In this document: piece after piece, positions 1-5,075 of the stretch | Position numbering within the stretch: the first letter of the stretch is position 1 | Layout: each line of letters opens with the position of its first letter | NCBI GenBank assembly: GCA_021790695.1 | Contig: JAJYGJ010000063.1 | Location: 1 to 6,866, forward strand | Reading direction: 5' to 3' | From: Nitrospirota bacterium | Lineage (GTDB): Bacteria; Nitrospirota; Thermodesulfovibrionia; Thermodesulfovibrionales; JdFR-88 | DNA length: 6,866 nucleotides | Notes under the pieces: model-generated | What the model saw: the letters and a program-made list of their open reading frames with translations, nothing else | Told to the model about the DNA's origin: nothing | Database searches by the model: none | Translations under genes and position numbers: made by a program

Positions 1-1067
1 CCGGGACCCTCTCGGCCTACGCCGAGAGGGCCACCGGGGGATATTATTTCGATTATGACATTGACCGCGAGGCGGCCGCCAGGTACGGCCTCACCGTCGG
101 CGACGTCCAGGACGTCATCCAGTCGGCCGTCGGGGGCATGAACATCGGCGAGACGGTGGAGGGACTCGAGAGGTATCCGATCAACATCAGGTACGGCCGC
201 GGGCTGAGGGGGTCCATTAACAGCCTGGAGCGCGTCCTTATCGCCACGCCCACGGGGGCGCAGATACCGATAGCTCAGGTGGCCGACATCAGGATACACC
301 AGGGCCCGCCCATGATCAAGACCGAGGATTCGAGGCCGTCCGTCTGGATTTACGTGGACATCAAGGGGGTAGATCTGGCCACCTATGTGAAGAACGCGAA
401 GAAGGCGGTCGAGGCGGCCGTGAAGATGCCGCCCGGCTACAACCTGGTATGGGCGGGACAGTTCCAATATATGCAGAGGGCGGACAAAAGGCTCTCCGTG
501 GTCGTGCCTGTCACCCTTCTCATAATCTTTCTGCTCCTGTATCTAAATTTCAGGAACGTGACGGAAGCGCTGATCGTCATGCTATCCCTGCCCTTCGCCA
601 TTGTGGGCGGCGTCTGGTTTATCTATCTGCTGGGATACAATATGAGCATCGCCGTGGGTGTGGGGTTCATCGCGCTTGCCGGCGTGGCGGCCGAGACCGG
701 CGTGGTGATGCTTATATACCTGGACGAGGCCCTGGGGGCGAAGCTTGCAGCGAAGGGCGGGGCCATCACACGCAAGGACCTGCACGACGCGATCATCTTC
801 GGAGCGGTCGAGAGGGTCAGGCCGAAGATGATGACCGTGACCGCGATCATGGCCGGCCTTATCCCCATATTCTGGGGAAATGGGGCCGGCGCGGACACCA
901 TGAGAAGGATTGCCGCGCCCATGATCGGCGGAATGGTATCGTCCACGGTCCTGACGCTGATCGTGATACCGGCCATTTATGCCTTCTGGAAGGGCCTGAC
1001 CATCAAGTTGCAAAAAGAAGAGGGCAAGTTGCAAAAAGAAGAGGCCGGCCCCGGTTCCCCCGAATGA
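1..1067 (+). CDS. cusA: CusA/CzcA-type heavy-metal RND efflux pump, C-terminal part (5' end outside window)
   Basis: Inner-membrane subunit of a tripartite proton-driven efflux pump of the heavy-metal RND family, which exports metal ions across both membranes. The frame is already open at base 3, so the ATG at 138 is internal and about 354 codons are present out of roughly 1,040 expected. What remains is the end of the second periplasmic porter region (SAVGG, GETVEGLERYPIN, KTEDSRPSVWIY), then TM segments at about 493-555, 570-630, 640-720, 825-885 and 915-990. The match to CusA is close throughout, including GFIALAGVAAE and RVRPKMMTV. The Glu at 693-695 and Lys at 825-827 align with CusA Glu939 and Lys984 of the proposed proton relay, so this half looks functional. 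The extreme C-terminus is a 7-residue tandem duplication (KLQKEEG, KLQKEEA). Its partners, a CusB-type adaptor and a CusC-type outer-membrane channel, are not in the window. Cu/Ag versus Co/Zn/Cd specificity cannot be settled from this part; similarity to CusA favours Cu/Ag. It converges on the mla-type operon with 36 nt between stop codons. Confidence 0.93.
   Translation, partial: GTLSAYAERATGGYYFDYDIDREAAARYGLTVGDVQDVIQSAVGGMNIGETVEGLERYPINIRYGRGLRGSINSLERVLIATPTGAQIPIAQVADIRIHQGPPMIKTEDSRPSVWIYVDIKGVDLATYVKNAKKAVEAAVKMPPGYNLVWAGQFQYMQRADKRLSVVVPVTLLIIFLLLYLNFRNVTEALIVMLSLPFAIVGGVWFIYLLGYNMSIAVGVGFIALAGVAAETGVVMLIYLDEALGAKLAAKGGAITRKDLHDAIIFGAVERVRPKMMTVTAIMAGLIPIFWGNGAGADTMRRIAAPMIGGMVSSTVLTLIVIPAIYAFWKGLTIKLQKEEGKLQKEEAGPGSPE
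7..30 (+). repeat. perfect 10-bp hairpin inside the RND pump gene
   Basis: Bases 7-16 (CCCTCTCGGC) are exactly complementary to 21-30 (GCCGAGAGGG), around a 4-base loop CTAC. It lies in the coding frame (TLSAYAERATGG), and no T-run follows, so it is not an intrinsic terminator. It may be chance in a GC-rich gene or an mRNA structure. Confidence 0.7.
1004..1044 (+). repeat. 21-bp tandem duplication at the pump gene's 3' end
   Basis: Bases 1004-1023 and 1025-1044 are identical over 20 nt with a 21-nt period. The in-frame copies encode KLQKEEG and KLQKEEA in the cytoplasmic tail after the last TM segment. The exact identity points to a recent in-frame slippage duplication. Confidence 0.9.
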
Positions 1068-1103
1068 ATTGATTGAATTTCAAAAGAGGCATTGGCCGGT
1101 TCT

Positions 1104-1856
1104 TCATTTCCCTCCCCGGCCCCCCGCGCCACGGCGCTTCAATTGTCCCGCGGTATTTGCAATGCTTTCCCGGGCCGCCTTATAAACGTCTGCAAGGATT
1201 TCCCCTGACAGCCGCGCCATCGACCTTCCCATGCCGCGGGCCATGGCCCCGGCCGAATTGCCGGAGAGCGGGAGAGCGGCCTCGTACGGCCTCTGAAAGA
1301 GCGCATGCCCGGGCAGGTCCGTTCGCTCCATGTCAAGAAGGGTTATGAATAGACGGAGTTCCGCCCGGCTGCCGCTTTTGCCGTCTGACTCCATGAATCT
1401 CTCCACCGTGCCGTCTATTTTAAAGCGCGCCCGCCCTTCAGCCGCATAAGGAAAAACCACACTGAAAAGACACGCCCTGAAGAGGTCCCGGTACAGGAAA
1501 TCGCCTTCCATTTCCCCCGGGGCCGCCCTCCAGCGGCTGTAATTGTACGCGTCCAGCCTGGAATCTCCCGGGCTGTACACCATTTCGGTTGTGTCAAACG
1601 CCGCCACGGTGCCGAAGCGGTCCACTTCAATGGCGGCGTTTATGACGGGCATTCCATTGAAGCGGGGGCTTTGATACTCCGGGACGTAGCGCTCTATCCT
1701 CGGAGCGCTTTGCCCGGCGGGTATGCTGAATCTGACGCAGCCGGATAGGGAAAAGGCGGCAAGGCAAACGGCCAGCGAGGTTCGGATGTATGGGGGCCAC
1801 GCCCCCCTGACGATCTGATTTGGCCGCGCCCCCCGGAAGATTTGATTTTTTCTCAT
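1104..1856 (-). CDS. ABC-type transport auxiliary lipoprotein (PqiC-like), last gene of the MCE operon
   Basis: A 250-residue lipoprotein of the ABC transport auxiliary family (PF03886 type, like PqiC), which partners MCE lipid transporters and probably acts at the outer membrane. A lipobox LSGC places the lipidated cysteine at residue 40 after a hydrophobic stretch (about 26-38). The mature part has the family's usual order: a strand with PRIERYVPEY, VDRFGTVAAFDTTEMVYSPG, the characteristic YNYSRWRAAPGEM near residue 105, and a C-terminal amphipathic helix. The start ATG at 1856 overlaps the upstream MCE gene's stop as ATGA, with AAGGA (1866-1870) nine bases upstream, so this start is well supported and translation is probably coupled. 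The n-region before the hydrophobic core is unusually long, about 25 residues, because it contains two copies of a 9-residue repeat (NQIFRGARP, NQIVRGAWP). Export despite this extension is an inference. The name pqiC is not given because only family-level similarity is seen. Confidence 0.85.
   Translation of the reverse strand: MRKNQIFRGARPNQIVRGAWPPYIRTSLAVCLAAFSLSGCVRFSIPAGQSAPRIERYVPEYQSPRFNGMPVINAAIEVDRFGTVAAFDTTEMVYSPGDSRLDAYNYSRWRAAPGEMEGDFLYRDLFRACLFSVVFPYAAEGRARFKIDGTVERFMESDGKSGSRAELRLFITLLDMERTDLPGHALFQRPYEAALPLSGNSAGAMARGMGRSMARLSGEILADVYKAARESIANTAGQLKRRGAGGRGGK
1795..1848 (-). repeat. two-copy 27-bp tandem repeat in the lipoprotein signal-peptide region
   Basis: Bases 1822-1848 and 1795-1821 are adjacent 27-nt copies, identical at 23 of 27 positions when read on the minus strand. 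Each encodes nine residues. The distal copy runs into a GC-only hairpin, GGGGG at 1792-1796 pairing with CCCCC at 1802-1806. Because the repeat keeps the reading frame it lengthens the n-region of the signal peptide without breaking the gene. It could be slippage or a small mobile palindromic element; no further copy was seen in this window. Confidence 0.85.
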
Positions 1857-2848
1857 TGCCCGTCATCCTTTTTCGTCTTCCCTGGCCGGCCTGGCGGCAC
1901 GGGCTTGCTCCAGATGAGTTCGGAAGGATTATTGTCAAGTCTTTCCAGCAGGTGATCGAGATCGTCCGAGGCCTGGCGCAGGCTGTCTATGAGGACCTCA
2001 AGCCGGACCGCGATGACGCGGGCCCTGCCGCTTGCGTCCTCAATCGATTCTCCGGCGCTCCGCACCGATTCCCCTGTGTTTTTAACCGCATTGTTCACCT
2101 CTTTCGCGGTCTCCGCGAGGTGCATGTCCTCAAGCTCTTTCTCCGCCCTTGCAACCAGTCCTCTTGTCCGGTCCAGGGTTTGTATCGTGTCGCCCGGGAT
2201 CGCGCCGAAGTCCTTCTCTGAAACTATCTGCTCGATCCTGCCCGCCGTGCGGTCCAGTTTTGCCGTCATGTCTTCCAGGCGCGCCTTCGTCCGTCTCATC
2301 TCCGGGTCCGAAAAGAAGTCGTCCGCGGTCCTGGCCGTCTTTTTTATCTGTCTGGAGATTCCCGCCATATCAAGCCCTTTTAAGCCGCCCATGACGCTTT
2401 TTACTTCGGCAAGAAGACCGCTAAACCCCCCCGGACGGGTTGCGATAACCGGATATTCCGGGATGAAACCAAGCCGCGGGAGGACATTTTTCTCGCCCGG
2501 CTTCCTTTCGGACAGCTCTACGTAACCCACGCCCGTCAGCCCGACAGTGCTTATCTCCGCCACCGTACCGGGCCCTATTATATCGGTGCGGCTTAATTTA
2601 AGGACCACTTCCATCAGCCGCTTGTTCGGGGACACAGCTATCGTTTCAACCGTGCCCACCCGGAGGCCCATATATTTCACCAGCGAACCCTTCGATATGG
2701 CGCCGACGGATTGCGGGAAAAAGGTGTCGTAGAACTTGCCTTTCTTCAGATACTGCGATGCCCCGAACCAGAGTATCGCCAATACTCCCAGCGCGATCCC
2801 GCCGGCAACGAAGAGCCCCACGGCAAGTTTCGTGCCCCTGGTCGCCAT
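1853..2848 (-). CDS. mlaD: MCE-domain lipid transport protein (MlaD-like)
   Basis: Periplasmic substrate-binding subunit of an Mla/MCE ABC lipid transporter, anchored in the inner membrane. It has 331 residues: a single N-terminal TM helix at about 8-28, one MCE domain at about 37-113 (KGSLVKYMGLRVGTVETI, then AEISTVGLTGVGYVEL), and a long mostly helical region from about 145 to 310 with heptad-like spacing. The C-terminus contains NNPSELIWSKP, a tail common in MCE proteins, followed by a basic, proline-rich end. It is longer than E. coli MlaD (about 183 residues) because of the helical part, which in this family can form a barrel or tunnel between the membranes. The ATG at 2848 lies one base after the ATPase stop codon, and its Shine-Dalgarno GGAAGGG (2853-2859) abuts that stop, suggesting coupled translation. 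The 3' end overlaps the lipoprotein start by four bases. Phospholipid as substrate is inferred from the family. Confidence 0.92.
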   Translation of the reverse strand: MATRGTKLAVGLFVAGGIALGVLAILWFGASQYLKKGKFYDTFFPQSVGAISKGSLVKYMGLRVGTVETIAVSPNKRLMEVVLKLSRTDIIGPGTVAEISTVGLTGVGYVELSERKPGEKNVLPRLGFIPEYPVIATRPGGFSGLLAEVKSVMGGLKGLDMAGISRQIKKTARTADDFFSDPEMRRTKARLEDMTAKLDRTAGRIEQIVSEKDFGAIPGDTIQTLDRTRGLVARAEKELEDMHLAETAKEVNNAVKNTGESVRSAGESIEDASGRARVIAVRLEVLIDSLRQASDDLDHLLERLDNNPSELIWSKPVPPGRPGKTKKDDGQ

Positions 2849-2849
2849 A

Positions 2850-3125
2850 TCACCCTTCCGCTTTCTTCGCGCCGGGCACGCGCCTGTTGAAAAAGTTGAT
2901 CACACGCTCATCGGTCGAGTGCTCTTTCAGATACCCTGGTTCGCCTTCCGCGATGATGCCCCTCGCCTGCTTGTCCAGCATGATGCATCTGTCCGCTATG
3001 GAGAAGACCGATTCCAGTTCCTGTGTCACCATCACAAGCGTTGTTCCCATGCCCTTGTTTATGCTTCTCATAAGGTTGTCAATTTCCGCGGACGTTATCG
3101 GGTCCAGCCCCGCCGAGGGCTCATC
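2850..3125 (-). CDS. C-terminal third of the MlaF-type ATPase, in the shifted frame
   Basis: From the GAT at 3123-3125 this frame reads the rest of Walker B with the catalytic glutamate (DE), then the D-loop SAGLDPIT, then the switch region VMVTQELESVFSIADR, and ends in a typical MlaF tail (RGIIAEGEP, then INFFNRR). The first ATG in this frame is at 3071, but that is inside the domain and is probably not a natural start. The switch-loop position that is normally histidine is a glutamine codon, CAG at 3021-3023. Confidence 0.8.
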   Translation of the reverse strand, partial: DEPSAGLDPITSAEIDNLMRSINKGMGTTLVMVTQELESVFSIADRCIMLDKQARGIIAEGEPGYLKEHSTDERVINFFNRRVPGAKKAEG

Positions 3126-3628
3126 GTGAATAATATCTCCGGGTCCAGCGCCATGGCCCGCGCGATTGCGGCCCTTTTTTTCATTCCCCCCGAGAGCTCG
3201 GCCGGCAGGTGGTTGTCGAATCCCGCGAGGTTTACCAGCGCCAGCTTCATCTTCACTATGTCCTTTATAACGGAGACGGGAAGGTCCGTGTGCTCGACAA
3301 GGGCGAGGGCCACGTTTTCAAATAACGTCATGGAGCCAAAAAGCGCGCCTGACTGAAACAGCATCCCCAGGTTGAGCCTCAGTCTTGTCAGTTCCGCCTC
3401 GTCGGCCCCGACGATGTCCACTCCCTTTATCCGCACGCTGCCCGCCGCGGGTTTATAAAGCCCGAGCACCTGCTTGAGAAGGGTGGATTTCCCGCAGCCG
3501 CTTTCCCCGAGGATCACGAAGACTTCCCCCTTGTATATGCTGAAACTTACATTCTCCAGTATGGCCTCGCCATCGTAACCGGCGGCAAGCCCTTCGATGG
3601 TTATAAGCGCTTCCGCCTCCGGCGCCAT
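3095..3628 (-). CDS. N-terminal two thirds of the MlaF-type ATPase (as literally translated, 177 aa)
   Basis: This is the reading frame a plain translation gives from the ATG at 3628. It holds the Walker A motif GESGCGKST at residues 41-49, the Q-loop glutamine at 92 (MLFQSGALF), and the ABC signature LSGGM at 145-149 followed by KKRAAIARAMALDPE. Residues 168-177 (TMSPRRGWTR) are out-of-frame sequence after the lost base. The product would lack Walker B, the D-loop and the switch region, and would not be expected to hydrolyse ATP. No strong Shine-Dalgarno is visible before the ATG. The short gap to the permease stop suggests reinitiation. Confidence 0.8.
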   Translation of the reverse strand: MAPEAEALITIEGLAAGYDGEAILENVSFSIYKGEVFVILGESGCGKSTLLKQVLGLYKPAAGSVRIKGVDIVGADEAELTRLRLNLGMLFQSGALFGSMTLFENVALALVEHTDLPVSVIKDIVKMKLALVNLAGFDNHLPAELSGGMKKRAAIARAMALDPEILFTMSPRRGWTR

Positions 3629-3634
3629 CTTTGG

Positions 3635-4783
3635 CTACAGCCCCAGTCTGGACATTATCAGCGCCATGGTCGCGTCGGTGAGCAGTATCAGGAATATGGC
3701 GCTTACCACCGCGGATGTGGTCATTTCGCCCACTTCCCCGGCCCCGCCCCTTGCCTTGAAACCCCTCTGGCAGCCGATTCCGGATATTATCGCCCCGAAG
3801 ATGCAGGATTTCACTATGCCCTCAAGGACGTCCGCCGTGTGAACCCCCTTCGGCATTTCCTGTATGAAAGTTTGAATGGTCAAACCGGCATCCGTCACGC
3901 CGATAACCAGCCCGCCAAGGATGCCGAGAAAATCGGCGTACATCGAAAGAAGCGGCAGAACGAATATGGAGGCTAACACCCTTGGCACCGCCAGGAACCT
4001 GATCGGGTTAAAACCCATCATTGTCAGGGCGTCAACCTCTTCGTTCACCTTCATCGACGCTATCTCGGCGGCGAAGGCGGAGCCGGTCCTGCCGGTGACA
4101 AGGACGGCGGTTATAAAAGGACCGAACTCCTTTACCATTGCAACGGTCACTATCGAGGGCAAAAGCGCATTGCCGCCGACGCCTATGAGATGTTCAAGCG
4201 CCATGAGGGCAATGACAAGCCCCAAAAGGAAGCTGATAAGCCCGATAATAGGCAGTCCGTCGGCCCCGGCCTGTTTTATGTAGGAAAAAATGAACCGCCA
4301 CCTGATGCCTCGCGGATGCCTGATCGCGGAGGCCAGCACAAGCACGAAATCTCCGAGGAAGACCATCGTGTCCAGGAAGTCGCCAATGAACCTGATTGTG
4401 GCCCCGCCCATCTGCTCCATGGGGCCCGCTTCCTTTTTTTCATGAATGGGCCTGGCTTCCACCGCCTCCCTGCTAATGAGACCCAGAAGGCCCCTTACCG
4501 CATCCGGCATGCCCATAAAGGAAAATGGGATGGCGTTGCTTTCCGTGGTCCGTTCCAGCTCGATCAGCACCAGGGCGCCGGCGCTGTCCATGTGATCTAT
4601 TTTTGAAAGGTCAATGTTCAGCTTCCCGGGAGAAAGGCCCTCAAGGGCCGAACTCATTTCCGCCATCACGGATTTAAGGTTGCTTAAGTCCACGCGTCCT
4701 GAAAGAAAAAGGGTAATCTCCCCGCCCTTTTCTCCGGCGCTGGCGATTTCATAGTCCTTTGATTCGCCCGCGGTATCTTTCAT
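3635..4783 (-). CDS. mlaE: STAS-MlaE fusion: lipid ABC transporter permease with N-terminal MlaB-like domain
   Basis: Inner-membrane permease of the Mla/MCE lipid transporter. Its 382 residues hold an N-terminal STAS domain (about 10-105) and an MlaE permease domain (about 120-382). The STAS part has GEITLFLSGRVDLSN and the loop IDHMDSAGALVL, where Ser67 occupies the place of the functionally important Thr52 of E. coli MlaB. The permease shows the family signature running from EFGPFITAVLVTGRTGSAFA to MKVNEEVDALTMMGFNPIRFL, with about five to six hydrophobic segments. In E. coli the STAS partner is the separate protein MlaB. Here it is fused, so the transporter needs no separate MlaB gene, and none is seen. 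The start ATG at 4783 has GGGAG (4787-4791) only three bases upstream, a short spacing, but no other start keeps the STAS domain whole. It is the first gene of the operon and lies about 25 nt after a predicted transcription start. Confidence 0.92.
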   Translation of the reverse strand: MKDTAGESKDYEIASAGEKGGEITLFLSGRVDLSNLKSVMAEMSSALEGLSPGKLNIDLSKIDHMDSAGALVLIELERTTESNAIPFSFMGMPDAVRGLLGLISREAVEARPIHEKKEAGPMEQMGGATIRFIGDFLDTMVFLGDFVLVLASAIRHPRGIRWRFIFSYIKQAGADGLPIIGLISFLLGLVIALMALEHLIGVGGNALLPSIVTVAMVKEFGPFITAVLVTGRTGSAFAAEIASMKVNEEVDALTMMGFNPIRFLAVPRVLASIFVLPLLSMYADFLGILGGLVIGVTDAGLTIQTFIQEMPKGVHTADVLEGIVKSCIFGAIISGIGCQRGFKARGGAGEVGEMTTSAVVSAIFLILLTDATMALIMSRLGL

Positions 4784-4814
4784 CGGCTCCCGGAAAATTC
4801 AGAGATTCTGCCAA

Positions 4815-4843
4815 AATCTATCATATCGGGTATAGCTCGTCAA
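4815..4843 (-). promoter_or_regulatory. predicted sigma70-type promoter of the mla-type operon
   Basis: On the minus strand, TTGACG (4838-4843) and TAGATT (4815-4820) are separated by 17 bases, and the -10 is preceded by TG in the extended -10 position. Transcription would start near 4808, giving a leader of about 25 nt to the permease ATG at 4783. Hexamer matches are 5 of 6 and 4 of 6. Confidence 0.5.
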
Positions 4844-4857
4844 ATTATCCATATTTC

Positions 4858-4869
4858 TTAAGCACTTAA
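4858..4869. promoter_or_regulatory. AT-rich palindrome upstream of the mla-type promoter
   Basis: TTAAGCACTTAA is a 5-bp inverted repeat (TTAAG, CTTAA) around CA. It lies about 15 bases upstream of the -35 box of the minus-strand promoter, where an activator or an UP-like element could sit. I do not recognise the binding factor, and a 12-base palindrome in AT-rich DNA can arise by chance. Confidence 0.25.
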
Positions 4870-5041
4870 ATTATTTTGCCCTTCTCCGGGCGATTTTCCC
4901 TTTCCTCTCCCATCAGGAAGAGCTTGTCTGCCGCAATTTCCTCTCCATTCGATTCAGAAGCAATTTTGGGATAACATTGGCTTTTTTCCGGTCCGTATCT
5001 CACGATGCGCGTCAGGAAAAACCGGAATTGGGCGGGCCTTA

Positions 5042-5070
5042 TTTATCTCTGGACTTGAAAATAATATAAT
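5042..5070 (+). promoter_or_regulatory. predicted promoter of the histidine kinase, with perfect -10 box
   Basis: TATAAT at 5065-5070 is a perfect -10 hexamer. The best-placed -35 is weak (TTTATC at 5042-5047, 17-base spacer, 3 of 6 matches). The predicted start is about 5076-5078, on or next to the kinase ATG at 5076, implying little or no leader. Confidence 0.35.
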
Positions 5071-5075
5071 AGAAG

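Larger units (their letters stand above)
2850..3628 (-). pseudogene. mlaF: MlaF-type ABC transporter ATPase, interrupted by a one-base frameshift at Walker B
   Basis: Cytoplasmic ATPase that energises the MlaE/MlaD lipid transporter. Read as one gene it would be about 259 residues, the normal length for MlaF. The first 167 codons (3628 to 3128) are in one frame and end in DPEILF. The family then expects one residue followed by DEPSAGLDP. Here two bases (3127-3126) are followed by GAT GAG CCC from 3125 in another frame, giving DEPSAGLDPIT and an intact C-terminal third to the stop at 2850-2852. One base is therefore missing at about 3125-3130; restoring one would give, for example, ILFYDEPSAGLDP. 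As written, translation leaves the true frame, adds ten unrelated residues and stops at 3095-3097, without the Walker B acid or catalytic glutamate. No other damage is visible, so this is either a very recent mutation or a sequencing or assembly error. It starts 6 nt after the permease stop codon. Confidence 0.88.
4784..5075. other. divergent intergenic region between the mla-type operon and the kinase
   Basis: A 292-bp stretch with no supported gene. Its mla-proximal third is AT-rich and carries the predicted minus-strand promoter and the palindrome. The middle has no recognised element. The kinase-proximal part holds an inverted repeat TTCCGGT (4986-4992) and ACCGGAA (5021-5027) and, at its end, the -10 box TATAAT. 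Confidence 0.6.

Noticed and set aside
449..1072. 207-codon plus-strand frame overlapping the RND pump gene
   Set aside because: It is a shadow in another frame: low-complexity, Arg/Gly/His-rich translation with no family resemblance, while the overlapping frame is clearly CusA-like.
1094..1121. Possible bidirectional terminator between the convergent RND pump and lipoprotein genes (GGCCGG at 1094-1099, CCGGCC at 1116-1121)
   Set aside because: Only six pairs with a 16-base loop, and no T-run on either side.
1989..2525. 178-codon plus-strand frame opposite the MCE gene
   Set aside because: Antisense shadow of a well-supported MCE coding region; the translation is Ser/Pro/Arg-rich without recognisable domains.
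3876..4606. Plus-strand frames of 135 and 138 codons opposite the STAS-MlaE gene
   Set aside because: They are antisense to a clear permease gene and show no signal or family motif.
4866..5003. Minus-strand 45-residue frame from GTG at 5003 to TAA at 4866 (open back to 5042), with a protein-like composition
   Set aside because: No Shine-Dalgarno, no ATG except 14 codons from the end, no recognised family, and it overlaps the predicted regulatory region. A gap of about 58 codons without a stop is not improbable by chance.
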